This document shows, piece after piece, positions 34,666-43,519 of a stretch of 48,497 nucleotides of DNA; position 1 is the first letter of the stretch, and each line of letters opens with the position of its first letter. This DNA is from an uncultured Pelagibacteraceae bacterium. Lineage in GTDB: Bacteria; Pseudomonadota; Alphaproteobacteria; Pelagibacterales; AG-422-B15. The translations under genes and the position numbers were made by a program. The notes beneath the pieces were generated by a model. That model was not told the DNA's origin, did no database searches, and worked only from the letters and a program-made list of their open reading frames with translations. The stretch lies in the NCBI GenBank assembly GCA_902527075.1, contig CABZNM010000006.1, positions 1 to 48,497 on the forward strand, in the 5' to 3' direction.

Positions 34666-36168
34666 ATAATCTTTATATTCTTCTCTTAATTTATTCTTTT
34701 GCACTTTACCCATAGAGTTTCTTGGTAAATGATCCAGGAAAAATATTTTTTTAGGTTGTTTAAATTTTGCAAGTTTATCATATAGCATTTTTAATATACT
34801 TTCTTCACTGAGAGTTTCAGAAATATCATTAAAAACCACTGCAGCTGCAACTGCTTCACCAAAATCCTTATGGTTAATTCCAAAAACAGCAGACTCATTC
34901 ACTTGAGATATATCATTAAGTATTATTTCAATCTCCTTAGGATAAACATTTAAACCTCCAGTAATAATCATATCTTTGTCTCTACCAACAATTGTAAAGT
35001 AACCATCATCATCTCTAGTTGCTAAGTCTCCAGTTATGAAATATCCATCCTTACTGAACGACTCTTTGGTTTTTTTTTCTAGTTTCCAATATCCCTTAAA
35101 AACATTATCTCCTTTAAGTTGTATTACTCCAACGTTCTTGCCTGTAATTGGATTACCATTTTCATCTGCTATTCTAATTTCGATACCTGGAAGTGGTTTT
35201 CCGACTGTTCCAGGTTTTCGCTCTCCCTCATAGGGATTTGAAATATTCATATTAGTTTCAGTCATTCCATAACGTTCGAGTATTTTTTTATTAGTACGTT
35301 TTTCAAATTCTTCATGGGTTTCTTCCAGAAGTGGGGCTGAACCTGAAATAAATAATCTCACATTTTTAGTTATTTCATAATTCAACCCATCATTTTCTAA
35401 TAGTCTTGTGTAAAAAGTTGGAACTCCCATCATAGTAGTCACTTTTGGTATCCATTTTATTGCTTCATTAGCATCAAATTTTTCCAGAAAAATCATCGAT
35501 CCCCCTACTAAAGATAAAAGATTACAAGCAACAAATAGCCCATGAGTGTGATAAATTGGTAGCATATGGAGAAGTACGTCATCTGCACTAAATTTCCATA
35601 CATCGTTTAAAACTTGAGCATTAGAAGCTAAATTAATATGAGTAAGCATTGCTCCCTTGGACTTCCCTGTAGTTCCTGAAGTATATAAAATTGCAGCTAA
35701 GTCATCTTTATCTCTATTAATTGGAGTAAACTTCTTTGATAGACCGATTATATTTTCTCTTAGTGTTCCACTTTCATCTTGATTAAGAGTGTAAATGACC
35801 GTTTGTTTTCCAGAGGAAATTGTCTTAATGCTCTCTTTTTTACTATTATCAACAATGATTATTTTAGGCTCTGCATCATCTATAAAGTATTGAAGTTCTG
35901 ATGCAGTATAACCAGTATTAAGAGGCAAATAAACACCGCCAGCCTTCACTGTTGCTACATATAAAGCCAGCTGTAAGTTATTTTTGTCTGCTTGGACTGC
36001 TACTCTATCACCTGGCAATAGACCGTTTTTAGTAAATAAATTAGAAATACAATTAACAATTTCATGAAAATTTTTAAATGAGACTTCTTGCTGACTGTTA
36101 ATTAGAAAAGGTTTTTCATTTAATTCATTTTCTTTAAACAATATATTATAGAGATAATTCTCACCCAT
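34654..36168 (-). CDS. matB: Malonyl-CoA synthetase (MatB-like) acyl-CoA ligase
   Basis: A 504-residue adenylate-forming enzyme. The AMP-binding P-loop is LYTSGTTGKSKGAML near 162-176, and the catalytic Lys lies in NSMGKVQKNKLRE near the C-terminus. ERYGMTETNMNISNPYEGE near 291-309 matches closely what is seen in MatB malonyl-CoA synthetases, which activate malonate or methylmalonate with CoA and ATP. The length is right. The start overlaps the stop of the enolase-superfamily gene by 8 bases (ATGGGTGA), so both are co-expressed. No malonyl-CoA decarboxylase is adjacent, so the product may feed fatty acid synthesis. Confidence 0.85.
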   Translation of the reverse strand: MGENYLYNILFKENELNEKPFLINSQQEVSFKNFHEIVNCISNLFTKNGLLPGDRVAVQADKNNLQLALYVATVKAGGVYLPLNTGYTASELQYFIDDAEPKIIIVDNSKKESIKTISSGKQTVIYTLNQDESGTLRENIIGLSKKFTPINRDKDDLAAILYTSGTTGKSKGAMLTHINLASNAQVLNDVWKFSADDVLLHMLPIYHTHGLFVACNLLSLVGGSMIFLEKFDANEAIKWIPKVTTMMGVPTFYTRLLENDGLNYEITKNVRLFISGSAPLLEETHEEFEKRTNKKILERYGMTETNMNISNPYEGERKPGTVGKPLPGIEIRIADENGNPITGKNVGVIQLKGDNVFKGYWKLEKKTKESFSKDGYFITGDLATRDDDGYFTIVGRDKDMIITGGLNVYPKEIEIILNDISQVNESAVFGINHKDFGEAVAAAVVFNDISETLSEESILKMLYDKLAKFKQPKKIFFLDHLPRNSMGKVQKNKLREEYKDYLIN

Positions 36169-37306
36169 TTAATTGTGCCTCAAATATACAATCACTTAAA
36201 TCAGACAAATTTTTTTCATCTATTTTAATACCTAAACCAGGAGAATTATTTAATAGTAATTTATCATTTTCAATTGTGAATGCAGATTCGCAATAATCTT
36301 TTGAATGCTCAAGGTGTTCTATAAATATTTCAGCCATCTCTGAATTAGGCATTACAGAGCAAACATGTATCATAGCTGCAGCAGAAACTGACATTGAATT
36401 CCAGCAATGAGGTGAAATAAAAATATTTTTGGTCTTAGCATTTTTTGATATTTCAAGCATTTCAACTAAACCTCCTATACAAGAAATGTCTGGATTAAGT
36501 ATATCCGCAGCATTTCTTAAAATTAATTCATTGAAATGATTTACACCACATTGCTTTTCACCTGTTACAATTTTTGACTTACAATGATCCTTTACTTCAA
36601 CTAACTTACTAATATCCTCTCCATTTACAGGTTCCTCAATCCAGTAAGGATTAAAAGGAGATATTTCATCAATAAATTTTTTGGTCTCTTTAAAATTGTT
36701 TGGAACAGCAAGATCAAGCAGTAGTCTAGCCCTTGAACCTAGAAGATCACTTACTTTTGTAACAAACTTTATTGAGTCATCTAAATTTCTATTTTGAAAA
36801 GGATATATTTTAACTGCTTTACTTCCATGCTCTAACAGCTCACTAATTCTATTCATTATAATTTCATCTGCATGTGACATGCTGCTCCAACAAGTTGTAT
36901 AATGATTAACTGGTGTAATAAGCTCTTCGCTTAAGATTGAGTGAACGGGAAGAGCTTTTATTTTCCCAGATATATCCCATAAGGCTATTTCAATCGCACT
37001 TGTTGCCGCGCAAAAGTCTAAGCCTTTATGATTATCAGCAATTTCAGCCACTCTATGCCTAAATTTATGTATTGTAAGATTTTCAATATTGGAAATATCT
37101 TCTAGTAACCTCTCAATTATGGATGTTATAGCGTTTTCTCTATATTTTATAGAGAACGCCTCACCCCATCCTTCTAAGCCGTCTGATGAGTAAAGTTTCA
37201 TTAGAATAAATGGCTTTATTATTGTCCAACCATCCTTGCTCTCGGTACTTTTAGTTATAAATATTTTAAAATTAGAAATTCGTCCAATATTTATATTTAA
37301 ATCCAT
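36161..37306 (-). CDS. Enolase-superfamily enzyme, mandelate racemase subgroup
   Basis: A 381-residue mandelate racemase/muconate lactonizing-type enzyme. Metal ligands: Asp in LLLDLAVPN (near 198), Glu in WIEEPVNG (near 222), Glu in IVTGEKQCG (near 247). The general bases appear to be Lys in AVKIYPF (near 167), and the Asp/His dyad in LNPDISCIGG and SPHCWNS near 273 and 300, characteristic of the mandelate racemase subgroup. The first Lys of the usual KxK seems replaced by Ala. The enzyme abstracts the alpha-proton of a hydroxy- or sugar acid. Pairing with MatB suggests the pathway ends in a dicarboxylate, which is inference. Confidence 0.85.
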   Translation of the reverse strand: MDLNINIGRISNFKIFITKSTESKDGWTIIKPFILMKLYSSDGLEGWGEAFSIKYRENAITSIIERLLEDISNIENLTIHKFRHRVAEIADNHKGLDFCAATSAIEIALWDISGKIKALPVHSILSEELITPVNHYTTCWSSMSHADEIIMNRISELLEHGSKAVKIYPFQNRNLDDSIKFVTKVSDLLGSRARLLLDLAVPNNFKETKKFIDEISPFNPYWIEEPVNGEDISKLVEVKDHCKSKIVTGEKQCGVNHFNELILRNAADILNPDISCIGGLVEMLEISKNAKTKNIFISPHCWNSMSVSAAAMIHVCSVMPNSEMAEIFIEHLEHSKDYCESAFTIENDKLLLNNSPGLGIKIDEKNLSDLSDCIFEAQLNG

Positions 37307-37374
37307 AAACCGTATTCTTACTTAATTCTAAAATTTGGACTTTAACATATATAAAAAAACTTTTATGTTAAATT

Positions 37375-37869
37375 ATGAATTCAAAATTAGTGGTTGGTGC
37401 TGGGTGCTTTTGGGGCGTTGAAGCGCTATTTGAAGAAATGGAAGGAGTGCTCAAAGTTATATCTGGTTATTCTGGTGGTCATACTGATAATCCTACATAT
37501 GAAACTATATGTACTGGAACCACTGGCCATATTGAAGTAGTGGAAATTGAGTATGACAATTCTGTAGTTAATTTTACTGATTTACTTGATAAATTTTTCT
37601 TTATTCATGATCCGACTCAACATAATCGTCAAGGACCTGATATAGGTGAACAATATAAATCTGTCATTTTTTATAATTCTGAAGAAGAAAAAGTTTTAGC
37701 TGAAAACAAAATAAAAGAAATAGATATGTCTGGTGAACATCAAAACAAAGTAGTTACAGAAATAAGAGAGTCAGTAAAGTTTTATCCTGCAGAGGAATAC
37801 CACCAAGAATTCATAAAAAAAAATGGCAAAGTATGTTTTCACCAGCTCTACGTTGCTCAAAAATCGTAA
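37375..37869 (+). CDS. msrA: Peptide methionine sulfoxide reductase A
   Basis: A 164-residue MsrA with the catalytic Cys11 in the GCFWG motif at 10-14, followed by VISGYSGGHTDNPTYETIC near 29-48 and FFIHDPTQHNRQGPDIGEQYKS near 75-96, all diagnostic. It repairs methionine-S-sulfoxide using thioredoxin. No signal peptide, thus cytosolic. The only upstream room is a 68-base divergent spacer (37307-37374) shared with the enolase-superfamily gene, in which AT-rich -10-like sequence is visible but ambiguous. A weak hairpin follows the stop. Confidence 0.96.
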   Translation: MNSKLVVGAGCFWGVEALFEEMEGVLKVISGYSGGHTDNPTYETICTGTTGHIEVVEIEYDNSVVNFTDLLDKFFFIHDPTQHNRQGPDIGEQYKSVIFYNSEEEKVLAENKIKEIDMSGEHQNKVVTEIRESVKFYPAEEYHQEFIKKNGKVCFHQLYVAQKS

Positions 37870-37903
37870 TAAATAATTAAAGGAATTTGAATAATAATAC
37901 GAT

Positions 37904-37930
37904 CTAGCGCCTTAATTAATAAGGCACTAG
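37904..37930. terminator. Hairpin between convergent genes, possible shared terminator
   Basis: CTAG-C-GCCTTA and TAAGGC-A-CTAG pair into a 10-base-pair stem with one mismatch and a 5-base loop, centred between the stop of msrA and the stop of the GcvT-like gene on the other strand. No long T-run follows on either strand, so terminator strength is uncertain. Position between two convergent stops supports this reading. Confidence 0.5.
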
Positions 37931-37939
37931 AAATATTAT

Positions 37940-39283
37940 TTAGCCTTTTACAACTTCTCTTGTATTGGCATTGTGAGATTCAGTAAATGGTACTTCTACT
38001 GTTACAGCGTCTACAGGCTCTCCTGGATTATCAGCATAAATATCAGGCAAATGAACCTTAAATTTTTTACCGATTTCCCATTTCGGAAAGCCATTAGCAT
38101 TTAATGTGCCGTCAAATGGTATGTATCCCATTGCAATATTTTTACCTTTTTCAGGGTGAAACCAAGGTGAGGTAATAAAACCACATGGATCTCCACCATC
38201 CTCAGGTGAAACAAGCCAAAAATCAGGTGCATATTCGTCAATAGGTTTGCCACCTAATTCAAATCCAACCAATTGAAGTTTATATGGTTTTTTTCCATCC
38301 GCTAATTCTGCTTTCATTTTTTCTAAAGCTTCTTTACCAACATAATCTGCTTTTTTCTCCCACTCACCTTTTCCAGAAAGTGAAACTTGATAACCTAAAT
38401 TACATTGAAAGGGATTATGCTCATGGTCGAGGTCTTGTCCCCAAGAGAGAATGCCTGCTTGTATTCTTCTATGGTGAGCAGGTGCTATAACCATCAAGTT
38501 ATGTTTTTTACCCGCCTCAAGAACTGCATCCCACATATCGTCAGCATATAGAGTTGCGTCTCTTAGGTAGATTTCAAATCCAGCTTCTCCAGAAAATCCA
38601 GTCTGAGATATTACACAACTTCTTCCTCCGACTGTTACTTCTGCTAGACCATAGAACGGCATGTTTGCAACATCCACTTGATCACCAATTAAATCTAGCA
38701 TAAGTGCGAGTGACTTTGGACCTTGAATCTGAACTGGACATGCGTCAATTTCATCTATCTCAACGTTAAATCTTTTATCAGCATTAACGCCTTGTAAATA
38801 TAATCCAATATCAGAATCAGATAAACTAAACCAAAATTCGTCCTCTGATATTCTCAGCAAAATTGGGTCATTCAATACACCGCCTTTGTAATTACATAAA
38901 ATTACGTATCTAGCTCTCATTGGAGATATTTTTGTCGCATCTCTTGTAATTACATAATCTGTAAATTTTTCAGCATCTGGTCCTTTAACACGGATTTGTC
39001 TTTCAACCGCGACGTTCCACATAGTTACGTGGTTTTTGATTGCCTCATATTCGACCATTGCTCCACCATCTTCTGGCTTTACATAACCTCTTGGGTGGTA
39101 AATTCTGTTGTAAACAGTGGCTCTCCAACATCCGGCTTCCATAGATTTATGCCAATAAGGTGATTTTCTTACCCTAGTTGAAATTAACATTTCAACTTTT
39201 GTGGGTCCACTCTGACGTAAATTGTATGGAACATGTCTATCGCTTTGGTCGACAGTAGTATTATGTTCGATTTTTTTAGACAT
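37940..39283 (-). CDS. GcvT-family demethylase, LigM/DmdA-like
   Basis: A 447-residue stand-alone GcvT-fold protein with an N-terminal extension of about 30 residues. RKSPYWHKSMEAGCWRATVY (39-58), HVTMWNVAVERQIRVKGPDA, FSLSDSDIGLYLQGV and QTGFSGEAGFEIYL are motifs shared with the DmdA-like paralog at 20952-22088. Length and the adjacent metF/fhs genes also resemble THF-dependent O-demethylases such as LigM. The methyl group of the substrate would go to THF to give 5-methyl-THF. A strong Shine-Dalgarno (AAGGAG) stands inside the end of the metF-like gene, which it overlaps by 8 bases (ATGTCTAA). Substrate unknown. Confidence 0.86.
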   Translation of the reverse strand: MSKKIEHNTTVDQSDRHVPYNLRQSGPTKVEMLISTRVRKSPYWHKSMEAGCWRATVYNRIYHPRGYVKPEDGGAMVEYEAIKNHVTMWNVAVERQIRVKGPDAEKFTDYVITRDATKISPMRARYVILCNYKGGVLNDPILLRISEDEFWFSLSDSDIGLYLQGVNADKRFNVEIDEIDACPVQIQGPKSLALMLDLIGDQVDVANMPFYGLAEVTVGGRSCVISQTGFSGEAGFEIYLRDATLYADDMWDAVLEAGKKHNLMVIAPAHHRRIQAGILSWGQDLDHEHNPFQCNLGYQVSLSGKGEWEKKADYVGKEALEKMKAELADGKKPYKLQLVGFELGGKPIDEYAPDFWLVSPEDGGDPCGFITSPWFHPEKGKNIAMGYIPFDGTLNANGFPKWEIGKKFKVHLPDIYADNPGEPVDAVTVEVPFTESHNANTREVVKG

Positions 39284-40016
39284 AGTAGTTCTCCTTTTGT
39301 AACCATTCGTTTGTTTTTTTTATTCCACCAAATGCATAAATGTGAAAATGATCAACTTTATTTCTGAGTTCTTGAATTACTTCATCAGGAGTCTGAACAG
39401 TTAATAAATCAAAGATCTTAGATGCATTTTTTTTTGCAAAATTTAGTGAGCCTTTTAAACCTACAAAACTTGCAAACTTGACTAGTGTTTTAATTGAAGC
39501 TGGGCCTGCTACACCTACATGAACGGGTAGCGGTGAATTGGTAACAAATCTTGAAAGTGAGTCTACATCTTGAGTCCATTGCGTTACAATATAATCAGCA
39601 AATGGTGCTTTAGATTTCATCGCTTCATCGATAGCTTCATCAGTCATATTTGGAGACCCTTCTGGATGACCTGCGATACCAATTTTGAGTCCGTCAAATA
39701 ATCCAGTTTCAATTAATTGTAGTGAACAATGATAATCACCAAGAATATCTCTATCACCACCGATAATTAAAACTTGTTTGACACCTGCTCCTCTAACTTT
39801 TTCTATGTAGTCTTTTAACATATCTAAATCAGTAATAGATCTTGCAGGAAAATGGGGTATCGGATTAAAACCAGATTCCGACAGCGCTCTAGTTTGTTTT
39901 ACAACATCTTCATAACTAGTTCCTGGTAAGAAAGTAACATAGATATCTTTAAGATTGGGCAAATCAGACAAATTCGACTGCGTGGTTACTTCCAATGAAA
40001 AATTCACATTTCCCAT
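39276..40016 (-). CDS. Short methylenetetrahydrofolate reductase-like protein
   Basis: A 246-residue TIM-barrel protein of the MetF family. IYVTFLPGTSYEDVV, GFNPIPHFPARSITDLDML and VLIIGGDRDILGDY near residues 26-95 match the FAD and folate parts of MetF. It is some 40-50 residues shorter than E. coli-type MetF (about 296), typical of a divergent branch often found beside GcvT-type demethylases. In that context the reaction is likely to run from 5-methyl-THF to 5,10-methylene-THF, oxidising the methyl taken from substrate. It leads a two-gene leftward operon with the GcvT-like gene and has a structured leader (40039-40089). Confidence 0.84.
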   Translation of the reverse strand: MGNVNFSLEVTTQSNLSDLPNLKDIYVTFLPGTSYEDVVKQTRALSESGFNPIPHFPARSITDLDMLKDYIEKVRGAGVKQVLIIGGDRDILGDYHCSLQLIETGLFDGLKIGIAGHPEGSPNMTDEAIDEAMKSKAPFADYIVTQWTQDVDSLSRFVTNSPLPVHVGVAGPASIKTLVKFASFVGLKGSLNFAKKNASKIFDLLTVQTPDEVIQELRNKVDHFHIYAFGGIKKTNEWLQKENYYV

Positions 40017-40038
40017 AAATTTTCACTAAGATATACGC

Positions 40039-40089
40039 TTAAGCCACGCGATTAATCAGTATCATTGCTTGGCTTAATTTTGCAATGAT
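40039..40089 (-). ncRNA. Candidate H-type pseudoknot leader RNA (possible SAM-II/SAM-V-like riboswitch)
   Basis: In the leftward transcript AUCAUUGC (40089-40082) and GCAAUGAU (40068-40061) form a perfect 8-base-pair stem with a 13-base loop. UUAAGCCA in this loop (40077-40070) is perfectly complementary to UGGCUUAA at 40046-40039 downstream. The two helices interleave, with connecting segments of 4, 1 and 14 bases, the geometry of an H-type pseudoknot. It ends 22 bases before the start of the metF-like gene. SAM-II and SAM-V riboswitches have this form and control methionine-cycle genes in marine alphaproteobacteria. I could not confirm the conserved ligand-site bases. Confidence 0.5.
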
Positions 40090-40208
40090 CTGAGTCTCCT
40101 ATTAATGAAATTTATGTAAATTTTATTAGTCTGACAATACATTTTTCTAGACTCCATCTATATAAATTCTTAAGTTGTCTACGTTTATTTGAAAAGCCTA
40201 AGGCCAAC

Positions 40209-41879
40209 ATGGAAGTTTTAAGTGATATAGAAATAGCCAGACGTAATGAAATGGCTCCAATTGAGGATATAGCCCAAAAAATTAAGCTTAACCCTGAAGG
40301 ATTAATCAAGTTTGGTAATGCAATAGCTAAAATTGATACTGATAAGGCCGTTAAAGACTCTGGGAAGGTTGGTAAACTTATACTTGTTACAGCAATTTCG
40401 CCAACCCCTGCGGGCGAAGGCAAGACAACGACCTCTGTGGGACTTAATGATGCTTTAAATAAAATAGGTGAGCAATCTCTAGTTTGTCTTAGAGAACCAA
40501 GTCTTGGACCATGCTTTGGTGTAAAAGGAGGTGCGGCTGGTGGTGGTTACGCACAAGTTGTACCAATGGATAAAATAAATCTTCATTTTACAGGTGATTT
40601 TCATGCTATTACCTCAGCTCATAACTTGCTGTCTTCAATGATAGACAACCATATCTACTGGGGTAATGAATTGGGGATTGATATTAGAAGAGTAGTTTGG
40701 GGAAGAGTTGTTGATTTAAACGATAGAGCATTGAGAAATGTAAATGTTAATTTGGGGGGCATAGCTAATGGTTATCCTCGTGAAGATAAATTTGACATAA
40801 CAGTTGCATCTGAAGTTATGGCTATCTTTTGTCTCTCGACAGATCTTAAAGACTTACAAGATAGACTTGGAAATATCATAATTGGCTACACAAAAGATAG
40901 AAGTGAAGTTAGAGCAAGAGATATTAATGCGGACGGAGCAATGACAACGCTTCTTAAGGATGCTTTTCTTCCAAATCTCGTTCAGACGCTTGAAAAAAAT
41001 CCAGCAATTATTCATGGTGGGCCTTTTGCAAATATTGCTCACGGTTGTAATTCTCTAGTTGCAACTCAAACAGCACTTAAGCTCAGTGATTATGTAGTTA
41101 CAGAAGCTGGTTTTGGAGCCGACTTAGGGGCTGAAAAATTCTTGGATATTAAATGTCGAAAAGGAAAACTTAGCCCTTCAGCTATAACAATAGTCGCCAC
41201 GGTTAGAGCCTTAAAAATGCATGGTGGAATGGACAAGAAAGATCTTAAAAATGAAAATATTGAAGCACTAAAAAATGGCCTTACAAATTTAGAGCAACAC
41301 ATAAAAAATATGCAGAAGTATGGTGTACCTGTAACTGTTGCAATTAATCAATTTATTACAGACACAAATGATGAACTGGCAATAATAACAGAGTGTTGTG
41401 AAAAATTATCAGTAAAATCATTTAATTGCTCTCATTGGAGTAATGGGGGTGCAGGAGCAGAAGAATTAGCAAAATACATCGTTGAGATTACTAAAGAAAG
41501 TTCTGAACAAATTAAGCAACTATATCCAGATGAAATGTCACTCTGGGAAAAAATGAAAACTATTGCAACAGAAATTTATGGGGCGAGTGACATTATAGCT
41601 GATCAAAAAGTGAAGAAACAATTTGATGAATTACAAGAAAAATACGGTCATTATCCTATTTGCGTTGCAAAAACTCAGTATAGTTTCTCGACTGATCCTA
41701 ATTTAAAAGGTGCTCCTAAGGGGCATGTCGTTCCAATTAGAGAAGTAAGATTAGCAGCAGGAGCTGAATTTTTAGTTGTAGTTTGTGATAAAATAATGAC
41801 TATGCCTGGCCTTCCAAAAGTACCAGCTGCAAATGCAATACATCTGAATGATCAAGGTGACATTGAAGGATTATTTTAA
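40209..41879 (+). CDS. fhs: Formate-tetrahydrofolate ligase
   Basis: A 556-residue enzyme of standard Fhs length. The ATP loop TPAGEGKTT is at 66-74, followed by [26 protein letters not shown] near 95-120, the hallmark of the family. It interconverts formate, THF and ATP with 10-formyl-THF. Beside a demethylase and a MetF-like enzyme it may run toward formate and ATP, as proposed for oxidative C1 use in marine bacteria, or supply formyl groups. A Shine-Dalgarno (AAGG, 40200-40203) precedes the ATG. The last base of the stop is shared with the start of the acyl-CoA synthetase gene (TAATG). Confidence 0.97.
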   Translation: MEVLSDIEIARRNEMAPIEDIAQKIKLNPEGLIKFGNAIAKIDTDKAVKDSGKVGKLILVTAISPTPAGEGKTTTSVGLNDALNKIGEQSLVCLREPSLGPCFGVKGGAAGGGYAQVVPMDKINLHFTGDFHAITSAHNLLSSMIDNHIYWGNELGIDIRRVVWGRVVDLNDRALRNVNVNLGGIANGYPREDKFDITVASEVMAIFCLSTDLKDLQDRLGNIIIGYTKDRSEVRARDINADGAMTTLLKDAFLPNLVQTLEKNPAIIHGGPFANIAHGCNSLVATQTALKLSDYVVTEAGFGADLGAEKFLDIKCRKGKLSPSAITIVATVRALKMHGGMDKKDLKNENIEALKNGLTNLEQHIKNMQKYGVPVTVAINQFITDTNDELAIITECCEKLSVKSFNCSHWSNGGAGAEELAKYIVEITKESSEQIKQLYPDEMSLWEKMKTIATEIYGASDIIADQKVKKQFDELQEKYGHYPICVAKTQYSFSTDPNLKGAPKGHVVPIREVRLAAGAEFLVVVCDKIMTMPGLPKVPAANAIHLNDQGDIEGLF

Positions 41880-43519
41880 TGAGCGATATGTATGAAACAA
41901 ATTTAGACAAAAACCAGGCAAACTTTACTCCGCTTTCACCTTTAAGTTTTTTGAAAAGATCAGCTGAAGTATATCCGGACCGAAAATCAATCGTTCATGG
42001 AGACAGAGTTTACACATGGCGTGAAACATATGAAAGAAGCATTCAACTTGCCAGTGCATTAAATAAACATGGCATTAAAAAAGGTGATACAGTTTCCCTC
42101 CTGTGCTTCAACACTCCGGAAATATATGAGGCTCATTTTGGAGTACCAATGATTGGTGCAGTTCTTAATACAATAAATATTAGGTTAGATATTGATACTA
42201 TTAGCTATATTTTAGAACACGGTGAGTCAAAGGCCCTAATTACAGATAATGAACTTTCACCAGTCGTTAAAAAAGCTCTTGAAAAATTAGATAAGAAAAT
42301 TCTTGTCATAGACGTTGATGATAAATTAGCTAATCATGCTAATGGCTCGGGTGAAAATCTAGGTCAATTTAATTATGAAAATTTTATTCAAGAAGGTGAC
42401 AAAAACTTTGAATGGGATTTGCCAAATGATGAATGGCAATCGCTCGCTCTAAATTATACTTCTGGTACAACAGGGCTTCCAAAAGGCGTAGTCTATCACC
42501 ATCGTGGCTCATATCTTATGGCATTAGGGTCTGTGACAGCTTTCAGTATGCCAATGCATCCAACTTACATGTGGGTGGTTCCCATGTTTCATTGTAATGG
42601 ATGGGGGAATCCTTACACACTTACTGCCTTAGCTGGTACGAGCATATGTTTACGATATGTATCTGCAAAAAATCTTTTTGATGCAATCGCAGATCATGAG
42701 GTTTCTCACTTTGGAGGTGCACCAATCGTACTTAATTTTATTGCACAAGCTACGGATGAAGAGAAAAGAGACTATTCTCATAAAGTAAATGTTGTAACTG
42801 CTGGGGCTCCACCCCCTGCGGCGACTTTAGAAGCAGTTCAAAAAATGGGTTTTGATGTCACTCATGTGTACGGTCTGACAGAAACATACGGTCATATATC
42901 ACTTTGTGCTTGGCAAGAAGAATGGAACGTACTTTCTGTTGAGGAACAATCTAAATTGCGATCAATGCAAGGAGTTAAATTTCCAATGATGGATGGTTTA
43001 TCAGTGATGAACCCTGAAACCATGCAACAAGTTAAAAATGATGGTGAAGAAATTGGAGAAATAATGATACGTGGTAATTGTGTTATGAAGGGTTATTTAA
43101 AAAATAAAGAAGAAACAGAAAAAGCAATGTCTGGTGGATGGTTTCATTCTGGTGATTTAGCGGTGATGCATCCAAATGGTTACATCCAAATTAAAGATAG
43201 AAGTAAAGATATTATTATATCTGGTGGAGAAAATGTTTCTTCAGTTGAAATTGAAAATACTCTATATAAGCATCCGTCAGTATTATTTGCTGCTGTAGTG
43301 GCCAAACCAGATGAAAAATGGGGAGAAACTCCATGTGCGTTTATTGAACTTAAAGATAGTAACGATAAAGTTTCTGAAAAAGATATTATATCATTTTGTA
43401 AAGAAACTTTGGCTGGATTCAAGTGTCCGAAAAAAGTAGTCTTCACTGAGCTACCAAAAACTTCCACTGGTAAAATATTAAAATACGAATTACGAGAGTC
43501 AGCCAAAAATCTTGCTTAA
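41879..43519 (+). CDS. Acyl-CoA synthetase, DmdB-like
   Basis: A 546-residue adenylate-forming ligase. LNYTSGTTGLPKGVVYHH near 190-207 is the P-loop, HVYGLTETYGH near 323-333 the second motif, GWFHSGDLAVMHPNGYIQIKDR near 420-441 the hinge, and STGKILKYELRE near the C-terminus holds the catalytic Lys. The start LSPLSFLKRSAEVYPDRKSIVHG belongs to the medium-chain branch that contains methylmercaptopropionate-CoA ligase DmdB. One-base overlap with fhs means co-expression. Coupling to a GcvT-type demethylase makes an acid product of demethylation, for example methylmercaptopropionate, a candidate substrate. Many relatives act on ordinary short or medium acids. Confidence 0.88.
   Translation: MSDMYETNLDKNQANFTPLSPLSFLKRSAEVYPDRKSIVHGDRVYTWRETYERSIQLASALNKHGIKKGDTVSLLCFNTPEIYEAHFGVPMIGAVLNTINIRLDIDTISYILEHGESKALITDNELSPVVKKALEKLDKKILVIDVDDKLANHANGSGENLGQFNYENFIQEGDKNFEWDLPNDEWQSLALNYTSGTTGLPKGVVYHHRGSYLMALGSVTAFSMPMHPTYMWVVPMFHCNGWGNPYTLTALAGTSICLRYVSAKNLFDAIADHEVSHFGGAPIVLNFIAQATDEEKRDYSHKVNVVTAGAPPPAATLEAVQKMGFDVTHVYGLTETYGHISLCAWQEEWNVLSVEEQSKLRSMQGVKFPMMDGLSVMNPETMQQVKNDGEEIGEIMIRGNCVMKGYLKNKEETEKAMSGGWFHSGDLAVMHPNGYIQIKDRSKDIIISGGENVSSVEIENTLYKHPSVLFAAVVAKPDEKWGETPCAFIELKDSNDKVSEKDIISFCKETLAGFKCPKKVVFTELPKTSTGKILKYELRESAKNLA

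Noticed and set aside
40090..40208. Promoter for fhs with CTGACA at 40131 and TATAAA at 40161
   Set aside because: The spacing between the two elements is about 24 bases, too long for a normal promoter; the region is AT-rich and other matches are equally weak.
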